This document shows positions 38,301 through 47,601 of a stretch of DNA of 64,000 nt, in pieces. Position 1 is the first letter of the stretch, and each line of letters begins with the position of its first letter. The position numbers were made by a program, and so were the translations under genes. The DNA is taken from positions 1,612,001 to 1,676,000 of the forward strand of contig CBDDLA010000001.1 in NCBI GenBank assembly GCA_965230485.1, read 5' to 3'. This stretch comes from Putridiphycobacter sp965230485. Lineage in GTDB: Bacteria > Bacteroidota > Bacteroidia > Flavobacteriales_D > Crocinitomicaceae. The notes beneath the pieces were generated by a model. The model was not told the origin of the DNA. It searched no databases and saw nothing but the letters and a program-made list of their open reading frames with translations.

Positions 38301-41300
38301 CATTACAGAGCCCGATAGTATTACCTTTGACACCACAATTGTCAGTACTTCATGTTTAACAAATAATGATGGTCAAATTACATTCAACAATGTTTTGGGC
38401 GGAGATGGTGGACCATATACCTATAGTATTGATAATGGTGCCAATTTCTTTCCAAGCAATAGTTTTACAAATTTAGCTGCTGGAACTTACAATACAGTTG
38501 TAAGGGATGGAAATGGTTGTTCAAGTAGCATGACCGTTGATATTTCTCAACCATCAAATATTGGTATCAGTATTAATCCAACCAACCTAGTTTGTCATGG
38601 TGATAACACTGGAAGTATTATTCTTGTTGCTTCAGGAGGAGCAGGAGGATTTAATTATGATATTGGAACGTCCAATAATGCAACCGGTATTTTCTTTGCC
38701 TTACCTGCTCAAACCTATAACATACAAGTAACGGATGCAAATGGTTGTACAAAAGATACTACACATACGTTGACTGAGCCAGATACGCTCGATCCAGTTT
38801 TAGCCGTTACAGATAATCTATGTTTTGGAGACTGTTCAGGTGAAGTAAATGTTGCTATTTCCGGTGGTACCCCTCCCTATCTTTACAGTTCTGATGGTGG
38901 TACAAATCAACAAGCTTCAAATATTTTAGGAAACCTTTGTGCAGGAATTCATACCATTGAAATTGAAGACTTTAAAAACTGTACATATACAGTTAATCAG
39001 ATGATTAACTCTCCTGCAGACTTAACATTAGCTGTTGTTGGTGCTCCAGCTACCTGTGGTTTAAACAACGGAACTATTACTGCCAATGCCAATGGTGGTA
39101 CTTTACCTTATTCTTATGCCATAAGTGATGATAACGGCTTAACTTTTACAGCTCCTGTACTCAGCAATATTTTTAATAATTTAGCTCCTAATTCTTACAT
39201 TGTCAAAATAATAGATGGCAACTTATGTGAAGAAGAAATGAGTATTGTTTTGAATGCTGATCCTGAGCCATCAATTGATTTTGTAGGAACTACAGATATT
39301 TTATGTAATGGAGAAACTAGTGGGCAAATTACTGTCACAAGTGGCCTTGGCGTTGGAATTCACGAATTTAGTTTAGATAATATCTTATATTCAACCAATA
39401 ACACTTTTACAAACCTTGGTGCTGGTAATTATACCGTTTATGTTCGAGATGGTAATAACTGTGTTGTTCAGCAAACTACTAGTATTAGTGAACCACCTCT
39501 GCTCATATCAAACGTAATCGGTACTGACTTAACCTGTTTTAATGATTTTTCAGGGGAGATTTCAATTACTACTGCCGGCGGTGTATCTCCATATCAATAC
39601 TCTATAGATAATGGGGCGTCGTTTCAGCCATTCGGATCTTACGACTTTTTGCAAGCGAACGCCTATACAACAATTGTAACTGATGCCAATAACTGCTCCG
39701 AAACTGTCGTAATTAATATCAATGAGCCTGCAGCCATTACAACAAATATTATCACTACTAATGTCTCTTGTTTTGGTGCTTGTGATGGGACAGTAGATCT
39801 TAATAGTAATGGAGGAACAGGAAACTTGACCTATCAATGGTCAGGTAATATAGCAGGTGTGAATGATGATAATGCCATTAATGTTTGTGCAGGAAATTAT
39901 AACACCATTATAACTGATGCGAATGGCTGTTTCATTCAAGTGCCAAATATTAATGTGGCTGAACCTCCTCAATTAGTAATTAACAGTGTGGTTGGAACAA
40001 ATGTATCATGTTTTAATGCCTGTGATGGTGAAATCACCGTAGATGCTCCACTAGGCGTAACTTTCGATCTTCTACTTAATGGTGTGCCTACCACTAATGC
40101 TACTGGTACTTTTAATAATTTATGTGATGAGAATTATGATGTAGTAGTTACTGATATTCAAGGTTGTCAGGCTTTTTCAAATACAACTATTACACAGCCT
40201 GATGCATTGATAGGAAACGCGCCTAGCGATTGGACGAATGTTTGTTTTAATAGTACCATTAACGTTTCAGCAGGTTTTACCAGCGGAGGTACTCTGCCGT
40301 TCACTTATAATTGGAGTGATGATTATGGCAATGTTTACCCGGGAACATCAACTTTTAGCCAAACGGTAACGCAAAATAATATTTTCACCTACAATATTGT
40401 AGATGCAAATGGTTGTACTGCAGGTCCGTATTCTTTTAATATGACTGTTACACCAGCACTTCAACTAAGCCCTACTACAGCAACCGAATTTACAATTTGT
40501 CCTGGTTCTTCAGTTAATCTTGGCGTAATGGCTTCTCAAGGTCAAAGAATTGATTTTGGAGATACCCTTGATTATGCCTATAGCTGGAATACTGGCAATG
40601 TAGACGATACACTTTCTACAGTTGTTGTTTCACCAGCGGCTAATACAACTTATACAGTTACTGCTACAGATTACTGTAACGAATCTTTAAATCAAACATT
40701 TATAGTAAATGTCTATCAGGATCCTAACCCTCAAATAACACCTACTGATGCAGTGGTTTGTGTTGGAGAAGCTGTAAGTTTTGAAAATACGCTTGAAATA
40801 CCTGGCACGTCTACTTGGACCTTTAGCAACTCAGCTGTATATACTGGAAAAACTGTAGACAATGTTGTATTTACCGAGCCAGGGAGATATGATTTAACTG
40901 TTGACTTTGTGAGTGATTCTGGAAATTGTAGTGGAAGCATAAGTATTACTGATGTGATTTCAATCAATCCTTTACCTAAATCTGGTTTCACTTTCGATCC
41001 TTTAAAACCACGTTTGAGCGATTCTGAAATTAGCTTTACAAGTCTCGCCATAGGTGCTGAGAGTTACTTTTGGACTTTTGGGAAGGACGGAAGATATGGT
41101 ACTTCTGACGATTCTGTGAATACATTTGAATTCAGTAATTTTGATTTTATTGATAAAACTAGCATGCAAGTTTGCTTAGAAGTTACCAATATTTATAACT
41201 GTACTGATACGTATTGTGAATTTATAACCATTCAAGAAGACCTGCTATTTTATATCCCTAATTCCTTTACACCCGGTTCAGGTGGTACAACCAATAATGA

Positions 41301-41529
41301 GTTTAAACCAGTATTCACCTCAGGTTTTGACAGATATCAGTATGAACTTTTGATTTTTAATAGGTGGGGAGAAATTATATTTAGATCAAATAATCCTGAT
41401 GAAGGTTGGGATGGTAGGTATGGAAATAAACTTGTAGAACAAGCCGCTTATGTCTGGAAAATAACTTATGAAGATACTTTTGAGGACATCCAAAAAACAG
41501 TGACTGGTCATGTCACACTATTAAGGTGA
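35308..41529 (+). CDS. SprB-repeat giant surface protein, T9SS type B substrate
   Basis: This 2073-residue exported protein has a signal peptide after residue 10 (YYFLIACLLLLGFSSNVSSQ region). Residues about 30-245 look like a lectin/jelly-roll-like N-terminal domain with several cysteines. About 17 SprB-type repeats of 75-90 residues follow, with the consensus CxGxxDGxIxxxxxGGxxPYxYS...GxYxxxVxDxNxC. Two or three PKD/Ig-like modules come next (to about residue 1975), and then a gliding-motility-associated CTD (IPNSFTPGSGGTTNNEF, LIFNRWGEIIF, GHVTLLR). The domain order recalls the motility adhesin SprB, but it is shorter, so it is called SprB-like rather than SprB. It belongs to operon B with the PorP-SPOR gene upstream. 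Confidence 0.88.
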   Translation: MTRRNSYTYYFLIACLLLLGFSSNVSSQSVTASADNTFFDCGGGVVQLSAVGLTSSTVFADDFNTGQLQLGWTTNNTPDFSNPCGASFDGTPYLWMGSGTSAPRSLTTASTDVSCGGTICFDFKFMCEYCGDSAPCEGADFYNEGVSVQYSNGGGPWTDIAYFAPNGNLLTSYPGAGASSPIAFGATNFTTWNNYCFPIPVGGQSANTQFRLFQWGSSGANYDHWGIDNVVVTATPCTPFYYDWLHIPGNPDAADVTTNVTQTTTFTVNYTDGTTTYSDQITITVDNLEFDNLTNNSPSCYGLADGSISATMLNGLPPYTYNLSGAATASNNTGNFTGLAAGLYVLEVIDAKNCPVIQNITIPQGPSCCEVSASGVDPTCSNVNDGSILSTPSGGIPSYTYQWYTIANVPIAGAVSQSIGNIGAGDYIIEIQDVSGCINRDTVTLTAPPALTGSLTLGQINCFGVCDASIDMTNASGGTPPYEYALNNNNYNGSSLFTGLCQGNYTYRVKDANDCILTNTTSISEPGNLLVSTVFNNDEICSQGNGEFQLMASGGIGPYTYTTGGVSNNTGLFQNLSGGVYPVSVEDQNGCVKNISITVVDILAPNPVIDYQQDVACAGGLNGAVTVVVSISTGTPPFTYNLNGNGPLTTNTFNVNAGSHSIVVADANLCSGTVSFSIGQPSPLNFTIIKTDATCNALCNGTVTVSASGGTPPYEYSKDNGLSFQSSPVLTNLCPGPIFVVVKDANGCLANTATNIGHPLPGNSSNSVVDPTCYNGCDGSISFGLTTGGTGAYDYSIDGGATYQASAFFTNICAGTYDLIARDANNCEVEMLNVAVNNPLQIQFNDISETGSNCGFANGGFEVQAVNGTAAYTYSLDNSFTVTQPTGNFTNLSSGIYTVYVEDANNCVDSTQEDVSDIEISTALDSIQNVTCYGGTDGGVFVSITNGLPPITFTLDSIYFQNVGVFDGATDPNVQLSAGTHFVIIHDSGNCSDFYEFVITEPDSITFDTTIVSTSCLTNNDGQITFNNVLGGDGGPYTYSIDNGANFFPSNSFTNLAAGTYNTVVRDGNGCSSSMTVDISQPSNIGISINPTNLVCHGDNTGSIILVASGGAGGFNYDIGTSNNATGIFFALPAQTYNIQVTDANGCTKDTTHTLTEPDTLDPVLAVTDNLCFGDCSGEVNVAISGGTPPYLYSSDGGTNQQASNILGNLCAGIHTIEIEDFKNCTYTVNQMINSPADLTLAVVGAPATCGLNNGTITANANGGTLPYSYAISDDNGLTFTAPVLSNIFNNLAPNSYIVKIIDGNLCEEEMSIVLNADPEPSIDFVGTTDILCNGETSGQITVTSGLGVGIHEFSLDNILYSTNNTFTNLGAGNYTVYVRDGNNCVVQQTTSISEPPLLISNVIGTDLTCFNDFSGEISITTAGGVSPYQYSIDNGASFQPFGSYDFLQANAYTTIVTDANNCSETVVININEPAAITTNIITTNVSCFGACDGTVDLNSNGGTGNLTYQWSGNIAGVNDDNAINVCAGNYNTIITDANGCFIQVPNINVAEPPQLVINSVVGTNVSCFNACDGEITVDAPLGVTFDLLLNGVPTTNATGTFNNLCDENYDVVVTDIQGCQAFSNTTITQPDALIGNAPSDWTNVCFNSTINVSAGFTSGGTLPFTYNWSDDYGNVYPGTSTFSQTVTQNNIFTYNIVDANGCTAGPYSFNMTVTPALQLSPTTATEFTICPGSSVNLGVMASQGQRIDFGDTLDYAYSWNTGNVDDTLSTVVVSPAANTTYTVTATDYCNESLNQTFIVNVYQDPNPQITPTDAVVCVGEAVSFENTLEIPGTSTWTFSNSAVYTGKTVDNVVFTEPGRYDLTVDFVSDSGNCSGSISITDVISINPLPKSGFTFDPLKPRLSDSEISFTSLAIGAESYFWTFGKDGRYGTSDDSVNTFEFSNFDFIDKTSMQVCLEVTNIYNCTDTYCEFITIQEDLLFYIPNSFTPGSGGTTNNEFKPVFTSGFDRYQYELLIFNRWGEIIFRSNNPDEGWDGRYGNKLVEQAAYVWKITYEDTFEDIQKTVTGHVTLLR
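36184..40209 (+). repeat. About 17 tandem SprB-type repeats
   Basis: Recurring codon blocks for C-x-G-x-x-D-G, G-G-T-P-P-Y-x-Y and V-x-D-A/G-N-x-C occur every 225-280 bp. The copies are diverged in DNA, showing old repeats under protein-level constraint rather than recent expansion. Confidence 0.8.
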
Positions 41530-41551
41530 TACTAATTTACCTGTTTTATTT

Positions 41552-43762
41552 CTAAATCCTTATCACAGATTTTACCCCTTCAATTTCTTCAAACTTCATG
41601 ATTAATTTATCAAGATGTTCTGTATCGTATACATAGAGCATTATCTTCCCCTCAAAAATACCTTCATCAGATTCGAAAGAAATTGACTTCATATTGACAT
41701 TATGTTCTTGGGAAATGATATTAGTTATCCGATTAACGATTCCCATATCATCAATTCCCGTAATAATAATTCCTGTTAATTGAGCTTTTAATTTCTGGCT
41801 TTGCCACTTTGCTTTTAGTACCCTATACGCATAATTTGACATTAAAGTAGTTGCATTTGGACAATTCACTCTATGAATTTTTATTCCTTCTGACGCTGTA
41901 ATAAATCCGAAAACATCATCACCAGGTATTGGGCTACAGCAGTTTGCCAAACGATACTCAACGTTCTTAAAATCCTCTCCAATAACAATAGTGTCATTTT
42001 TATTATCAACACATGTAATTATATTTTTGAGAGATGATGATTTCAGCTTAGGCGGTTCAGACTTTTTAAGCACAAAATGCTTATTATTGGTAGGAATCGT
42101 TTTCAATTTTGAAAGGTCAATTTTACCTTTGGCAATTTGATAATAGAGCTCGGTAGCACTGTGAATTTGATAGTATTTTTCTAAGGCGCTAATATTTTCA
42201 CTATTAAATAAAATATCAAGTTGCTTAAACTTTCTTTGTAGGGTTTCTTTACCATCACCCGCAATTCGTTTTTCTTCTTCTTTTAAAGAAGATTTTATAT
42301 TTTGTTTTGCTCTGGCGGTTACCACAAACTTCAACCAATCTTCTTTAGGTCGCTGTTTAGAACTTGTAATAATTTCAACCTGATCTCCACTTTTTAAAAC
42401 ATGACTTAAAGGTAATAGCTTACCATTTACTTTTGCACCAATACAACGCAAACCAATGTCAGTATGAATATCAAAAGCAAAATCAAGGGTTGTGCCACCT
42501 ATTGGTAATACACGTAAATCTCCTGTAGGTGTAAAAACATAAATTTCTTCATTGAATAGGTTCATTTTAAATTCGTCAATGAATTCTATTGCATTTTCAT
42601 CAGGATTTTCTAGTAGATCTCTTATTTCACCTAACCATCTATCAAAATTGGATTTCCGTGAATCATTTTCCTTATACTTCCAATGTGCAGCATATCCTTT
42701 TTCAGCTATTTCATCCATCCTTGTTGTCCGAATTTGGACTTCTACCCACTTACCTGAAGGACTCATTACCGTAGTGTGTAGAGATTCATAACCATTGGCT
42801 TTTGGAATAGATACCCAATCTCTTAATCGATCGGGGTTAGGTTGATAAAAATCAGTCACTACTGAATATACCCTCCAACACCTCGACTTTTCCAACTCCA
42901 ATGGTGCATCCACAATGATTCTAATCGCAAAAATATCGTAGATTTCATCAAAGGTCAAGTTTTTGTTTTTTAACTTATTATAAATTGATGATATACTTTT
43001 ATATCGTGCTTTTACTTTATAGGTAAAACCTGTTTTATTTAATTCAGATTTAATGGGGTCAGTAAACTGTCGAATGAAACTATTACGGACTTCCTTTGAT
43101 TTTTCAATTTTTTGTTCTATTTCAAAGTACTCTTCAGGATATTTAACCTCAAAAATGAGGTCCTCTAGTTCTTGTTTTATGGCATTAAAACCCAATCGGT
43201 GAGCCAAAGGGGCATAGAGGTATTCAGTTTCTGAACAAATTTTCAATTTCTTATCCCTCCTCATTGAATCAAGTGTTCGCATATTATGCAATCGATCTGC
43301 AATTTTAATAAACGCTACCCTTAAATCATCTGAAATAGTTAAAATTAGCTTTCTAAAGTTCTCTGCTTGCAATGATACATTGTCGTCAAAAACTTCAGGA
43401 ATTTTTGTGAGTCCATCAATAATTTTCCTTACTTTCAATCCAAATTTATCTTCAATATCCTGTAAGGTAATATATGTATCTTCTACTGTATCATGCAGCA
43501 ATGCTGCAGCTATTGCAGTAGGTCCGAGACCCATTTCTTCTGCGCAAATTCTTGCAACCGCAATCGGGTGATAAATATAAGGTTCTCCAGATTTTCTGCG
43601 AACGCCTGTATGTGCTTCCATTGCCATATTAAAAGCATCTCTTATGAGCTTTGTATCTTCCCTGCTTTTTCTAAACTTCTTACTTGCCCTTAATAGACCT
43701 TTATAAGCATTTAAAATATCTAAACGTTCCCGTTCTTCATCTATTTTAATATCGTTGGCCAT
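41552..43762 (-). CDS. Bifunctional (p)ppGpp synthetase/hydrolase (RelA/SpoT family)
   Basis: This 736-residue cytoplasmic protein makes and breaks the alarmone (p)ppGpp in the stringent response. Residues about 50-200 are an HD hydrolase domain with intact YHPIAVARI and LLHDTVEDT. Residues about 240-370 are a synthetase domain with RYKSISSIYNKL and the EIAEKGYAAHWKYK stretch. A TGS domain (about 405-465, IYVFTPTGDLRVLPIGGTTLDFAF), a helical/zinc-finger-like region with ANCCSPIPGDDV, and a C-terminal ACT domain follow. Both catalytic halves look functional, so this is the single long Rel typical of Bacteroidota. It converges on the SprB-like gene with 22 bp between the stops and no obvious terminator. 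Confidence 0.95.
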   Translation of the reverse strand: MANDIKIDEERERLDILNAYKGLLRASKKFRKSREDTKLIRDAFNMAMEAHTGVRRKSGEPYIYHPIAVARICAEEMGLGPTAIAAALLHDTVEDTYITLQDIEDKFGLKVRKIIDGLTKIPEVFDDNVSLQAENFRKLILTISDDLRVAFIKIADRLHNMRTLDSMRRDKKLKICSETEYLYAPLAHRLGFNAIKQELEDLIFEVKYPEEYFEIEQKIEKSKEVRNSFIRQFTDPIKSELNKTGFTYKVKARYKSISSIYNKLKNKNLTFDEIYDIFAIRIIVDAPLELEKSRCWRVYSVVTDFYQPNPDRLRDWVSIPKANGYESLHTTVMSPSGKWVEVQIRTTRMDEIAEKGYAAHWKYKENDSRKSNFDRWLGEIRDLLENPDENAIEFIDEFKMNLFNEEIYVFTPTGDLRVLPIGGTTLDFAFDIHTDIGLRCIGAKVNGKLLPLSHVLKSGDQVEIITSSKQRPKEDWLKFVVTARAKQNIKSSLKEEEKRIAGDGKETLQRKFKQLDILFNSENISALEKYYQIHSATELYYQIAKGKIDLSKLKTIPTNNKHFVLKKSEPPKLKSSSLKNIITCVDNKNDTIVIGEDFKNVEYRLANCCSPIPGDDVFGFITASEGIKIHRVNCPNATTLMSNYAYRVLKAKWQSQKLKAQLTGIIITGIDDMGIVNRITNIISQEHNVNMKSISFESDEGIFEGKIMLYVYDTEHLDKLIMKFEEIEGVKSVIRI

Positions 43763-43784
43763 AAATTAATCCATTTACCATATA

Positions 43785-43792
43785 CAAATTTA
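43785..43792 (-). promoter_or_regulatory. Candidate -7 box for relA/spoT
   Basis: On the minus strand this reads TAAATTTG (TAnnTTTG), 22 bp upstream of the ATG at 43762. No convincing -33 element is visible. Confidence 0.38.
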
Positions 43793-43815
43793 AATCATAT
43801 TTAGGTGTTTGAAAA

Positions 43816-43847
43816 AAAAAGGTGTTTGATTTATCAAACACCTTTTT
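43816..43847 (-). terminator. Intrinsic terminator after the 145-residue gene
   Basis: A 15-bp perfect stem (AAAAAGGTGTTTGAT and its complement) has a 2-base loop and, on the minus strand, is followed by a run of Ts. It lies about 18 bp past the stop at 43866. Confidence 0.85.
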
Positions 43848-43865
43848 ATAATAAGTTTATGTTTC

Positions 43866-44303
43866 CTATTTAAAAAAACCACCAATTTTATCTTTGAAAC
43901 CATTAATCATATCGTTATCTCCAAACATATCTAGAATACTACCACCATCTTTATCACCATTTTGAGCTAAAGCATTACTTGTGCCTCCTAAAAATTTTGA
44001 CATTACAGCTGACTTAATCGTCTCTATTATAGTGTCAGAAAGACCAGCCTTGTTCTTTAAATTAAATGCTAAATCACCCTCAAGTTTATTGGCCACCTTA
44101 TTAGCTTCTGAAGTATTGTCATGCTGAGAAAATAAATTTTTAATAGTATCTACGTTACCTCGTGCATTCTCTTTGTTCACTCTATATTTTACCGCGTCAG
44201 CAGCTTGATTCGCTACCTCGGTTTTTTGAGAATCCGTCAATCCTACTTTTTCAAGAACATCTCCTAAATCCACATTTTTCATTAAATCTTCTAAACCAAA
44301 CAT
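43866..44303 (-). CDS. Small alpha-helical protein of unknown function
   Basis: This 145-residue soluble protein has no signal peptide or membrane segment. It is mostly helical and polar, starts with MFGLEDLMKNVDLGDVLEKVGLT, and ends in a glycine/aspartate-rich tail (GDKDGG, FGDNDMINGFKDKIGGFFK). It recalls DUF937/YidB-like small proteins in length and style, but I cannot assign it. It is monocistronic: a strong terminator follows and a divergent gene lies 118 bp upstream. The ATG at 44303 is well placed. It is real by its coding pattern and its own terminator. Confidence 0.7.
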   Translation of the reverse strand: MFGLEDLMKNVDLGDVLEKVGLTDSQKTEVANQAADAVKYRVNKENARGNVDTIKNLFSQHDNTSEANKVANKLEGDLAFNLKNKAGLSDTIIETIKSAVMSKFLGGTSNALAQNGDKDGGSILDMFGDNDMINGFKDKIGGFFK

Positions 44304-44421
44304 TTGTTTCTATTTTATAATTAATATTTACATTAACAATGTACCAATAATAATGCCATAAGACAAAAAAGATCTGCATTTTTTTCTACTTTTACCACGC
44401 ATCCATAAACTACCCTTATAA

Positions 44422-46587
44422 ATGATTAAATCGCTTATTTTATTAGTCAGTATCGTATGTATATTCCATGTTCATAGCCAGTCAAGCTGGACAGAAATGA
44501 CAGGTAAGCAAAAAGCATTTTTTTATCAATTAACCCGAAAAGTAGACAACTTAAAACCAGAGTTTTTTCATTTATTCCAATTCACAGATTCTGTTCCTTT
44601 CGTTAATGATACCTTGCCAGACTATCCTTACATAGAAAAAGAAATAGAGTCGGACTCAAGCAAATTAATCTGTCATTTTACAGATATGGCCAGAAAAAAC
44701 AGGGGGTTACTAATGGATCTTGGTACCCATTTTGCAACATGGGAATTAGGCTTAATATTACAATTTAGAGATTCCGAAAAGCCACAATTCCAGTACCTAA
44801 AACCTAAAGTGGTTGCTTTCGAAAAACTGATTCTTGAAAATGCACCTAGTGCATCAGCCAAAATGTGGTCTGACGAAACCTATACTTTTACACCGAAAAT
44901 TAAGAGCTATTTTTCTCCCAATTTAACTATCGTTGAAAAAATAGCTGCGCTTAAAAACAGCTCATATAATACTGATGAAAAAATGACCTTACTAAATGCC
45001 ATATATAATGCTCAAGAAGCTTATATAGGAAATAGAGCCACAGAAATAGTAGGTATCCTAACAGGAACAAACATAATGTCTCAAAATTTTATAATCGCAG
45101 CAGGTGATGGAAAAAATTGGGATGAGCTGGAGAGCGTAATTCGAACAAAGTACAATAGGTCCTTACCTGATCCGAAAGCTTTTTTCAATTATTCTTTGGT
45201 TGGTAAACGAACTAAAAATAGTGAGGATAAAATAATGTCTATCAATCAGAATTCTGTTGTTAAAATGCAAACCAAAGCTAATCTAAAGACTAACTTACAT
45301 ATGGATGTTTGGGGTTATCATCCTCAAAGACAGACAACCGTTATTATTCGTAAAGGAGGAAATGCCTATGCCCTGTTTGGAAACAGTGAAAATCGTTATT
45401 TATCACCTTCTCCCCTCTTCAGTGAGGAAGGTGTTACATATAAAACTTTGATAGATGAACTGGAATATGTTTGGATAGCTGATTTAAAAGATAGGATTTA
45501 TGGTAAAAAGGGGTTTGATTATCTCATAGATCAATATGAGAAAAAAATTGTAAAAACGAGATATAATATAAAAGAAACAGAAAAGTCGTTAAACAAAATT
45601 AGATACCGACCTGAAGGTCCTCCAAAGATGAAAAAAAAGAAAAAAAGTAGAAAACAAAAAAAGAAAGGTCAAAGTACATCTTATCAGGACAGTCAAGGTG
45701 TTCCTCGCGGTAAATTATCTAAAACAGCTAAGAAAAGACAAATAGAACAGCATAATTTAGTTGGTTATGAGGGTCAGCTTCAAACAGAACTGTCCACTCT
45801 AAAACAGTTAAAGAAGGACAAAGAAGAGGCCTTCGATTTATTGTCACGCTATGAAGCTAAGCTTGATAACATGAAAAAAATATATGAGTACGGTTTAATG
45901 TCTTATTCTAATGACAAATATGGAAACTTTACTTTTACTGATGGCACCAAGTTTAATGCAAAAACACAAGACCTTATTTTTAGCGAAACTAAAGAAAATC
46001 AATACTTTGAAGTCATTTTGGTCAGTTTTGGTGAAAAAGTAATGGATAAAAACTATGAGGAGGTTTTTTTGCACCTAAATTTAAGCTATACTGGAGAACA
46101 AGATGTTTACACTTTGCTTCATGAAAGTAAAATGCCATATACTTCAATTAATAATTCTACTTCAGACTCCATTCAAATAAGAGAATTATTTTGGCAATTA
46201 GAAAAGACCAAACTGCCAATTGAAATATCTTCGTATGTTTCTGGTGAACTCATTGATTCCGATTCTTCATTTAATGTTAGCATTAAAAATTTAGTACATG
46301 TCAATGACACGATCAAAATGATAGTTTCTGGTAAGTATAATCAATTCAAAAATGAAGTGACCCTTGTTGATGAGAATTCAATTCAAGATAACTATCCAAA
46401 TTTAAAACCTATTGAGGTTGTTTCAATTATTGAAGTTCAAAACTATTTTAACAATTGGAAGGTACAAATGACGGAGTTTGCCGAAAATTGGATTTCCGAC
46501 CCTAAGTCAAAGAAAAAGGTGATTAAGTCTTTAAAAAAGATTAAACTCAAGCAGATTAATATTGAAAATAATTCAATTAAAATTTAA
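44422..46587 (+). CDS. Secreted protein of unknown function with coiled coils and an internal poly-lysine linker
   Basis: This 721-residue protein starts with a signal peptide (MIKSLILLVSIVCIFHVHSQ). Residues about 20-360 are mixed alpha/beta without a recognised family. Residues about 365-400 and 430-475 are charged coiled coils separated by a very basic linker (K404-K415, K/R/Q only apart from one S). Residues about 475-721 look beta-rich and end in lysines. A basic linker between coiled coils in an exported protein is unusual and might contact lipid A, DNA or capsule. It lies between an unknown gene and tatC, on the same strand as tatC, with a probable separate promoter for tatC. Confidence 0.7.
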   Translation: MIKSLILLVSIVCIFHVHSQSSWTEMTGKQKAFFYQLTRKVDNLKPEFFHLFQFTDSVPFVNDTLPDYPYIEKEIESDSSKLICHFTDMARKNRGLLMDLGTHFATWELGLILQFRDSEKPQFQYLKPKVVAFEKLILENAPSASAKMWSDETYTFTPKIKSYFSPNLTIVEKIAALKNSSYNTDEKMTLLNAIYNAQEAYIGNRATEIVGILTGTNIMSQNFIIAAGDGKNWDELESVIRTKYNRSLPDPKAFFNYSLVGKRTKNSEDKIMSINQNSVVKMQTKANLKTNLHMDVWGYHPQRQTTVIIRKGGNAYALFGNSENRYLSPSPLFSEEGVTYKTLIDELEYVWIADLKDRIYGKKGFDYLIDQYEKKIVKTRYNIKETEKSLNKIRYRPEGPPKMKKKKKSRKQKKKGQSTSYQDSQGVPRGKLSKTAKKRQIEQHNLVGYEGQLQTELSTLKQLKKDKEEAFDLLSRYEAKLDNMKKIYEYGLMSYSNDKYGNFTFTDGTKFNAKTQDLIFSETKENQYFEVILVSFGEKVMDKNYEEVFLHLNLSYTGEQDVYTLLHESKMPYTSINNSTSDSIQIRELFWQLEKTKLPIEISSYVSGELIDSDSSFNVSIKNLVHVNDTIKMIVSGKYNQFKNEVTLVDENSIQDNYPNLKPIEVVSIIEVQNYFNNWKVQMTEFAENWISDPKSKKKVIKSLKKIKLKQINIENNSIKI

Positions 46588-46592
46588 CAGAG

Positions 46593-46623
46593 TTTCTCTT
46601 ATGCTCATAATTTCTTAATTTTG
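46593..46623 (+). promoter_or_regulatory. Candidate promoter for tatC
   Basis: TTTC at 46593-46596 lies 19 bp before TAATTTTG at 46616-46623, close to the Bacteroidota TTTG-N19-TAnnTTTG pattern. The tatC ATG is 10 bp after the -7 box, so any leader is very short. Confidence 0.5.
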
Positions 46624-46633
46624 CCTGCTAAAT

Positions 46634-47431
46634 ATGGAGGCTGAAGATGATAATATGTCCTTTTTAGGGCATCTCGAAGAATTGAGGTGGAGATTAGTGC
46701 GTTCAGTTATTGCTATTCTTATTGTCGGAATAGTGGTTTTCATTTTTAGGCAAATCATAATTGACAACCTGTTCATCAGACTTAAGGATGGTGATTTTCC
46801 TACCTTTAAAATGGCTTGTCAGGCATTTGGTATTTGCTTTGAAGATGTGCAAATCAGATTCCAGAATACTTCTTTGGCAGGTCAGTTTGGAACCTCAATA
46901 AAAATGTCTTTTATCGGTGGTTTTATCGGTGCATTTCCATTTGTGTTTTATCAATTGTGGGGATTTGTTAAACCTGGTTTAAAAGCAAAAGAAAAAAAGT
47001 CTTTTAGAGGTGTAACTTGGTTTATTACGATACTCTTTTTTATTGGTATTTTATTCGGATATTATGTCATTGCTCCTTTGACAGTTAATTTTCTTGGTAA
47101 TTTTCTATTAACCGATAATGCTAAAAATGACTTGATCATTAGTGATTTCATTTCTACAATCACTTCAACAATTATTTTAACAGGAGTCATTTTTTTGTTG
47201 CCTGTTTTCATCCTTATTTTTTCTAAAATCGGCATTATCACTTCCACTTTTCTCAAAAAATATCGGAAACATTCAATAGTGGCAGTACTTTTACTGGCAG
47301 CTATTATTACGCCTCCAGATGTATTCACTCAAGTTATTGTAACCATTCCTATCATGCTTCTTTATGAACTAGGTGTTATAATAGCTAAGCGCATTGAGAA
47401 GAAAAAACGAATTGAGGATAGTACAGTTTAA
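46634..47431 (+). CDS. tatC: Sec-independent protein translocase subunit TatC
   Basis: This 265-residue inner-membrane protein is the receptor of the twin-arginine translocase, which exports folded proteins. It starts with the TatC hallmark MSFLGHLEELRWRLVRS (from about residue 8) and has six hydrophobic segments and the conserved FVFYQLWGFVKPGLKAKEK loop (about residues 101-120). The region between TM1 and TM2 is longer than in E. coli, as is usual in Bacteroidota. I kept the ATG at 46634, which adds seven acidic residues before MSFL, as relatives do. tatA is not in the window. A possible client, a pirin with a Tat-like N-terminus, lies at 57055. Confidence 0.95.
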   Translation: MEAEDDNMSFLGHLEELRWRLVRSVIAILIVGIVVFIFRQIIIDNLFIRLKDGDFPTFKMACQAFGICFEDVQIRFQNTSLAGQFGTSIKMSFIGGFIGAFPFVFYQLWGFVKPGLKAKEKKSFRGVTWFITILFFIGILFGYYVIAPLTVNFLGNFLLTDNAKNDLIISDFISTITSTIILTGVIFLLPVFILIFSKIGIITSTFLKKYRKHSIVAVLLLAAIITPPDVFTQVIVTIPIMLLYELGVIIAKRIEKKKRIEDSTV

Positions 47432-47601
47432 AATCCCAGCTTTTATCCAAACTAAATAAATTTTATAAAATTCAAAACCTCAATATCAACCAAAGCAAGC
47501 TGGTTAATTGATGTTATTTAGTGATTAAGATAGACAAATCGTACAGATATTACGAAATTTGGAGTTAAATTTACAACTACAGACGATTTTTAAGAATCAT
47601 A

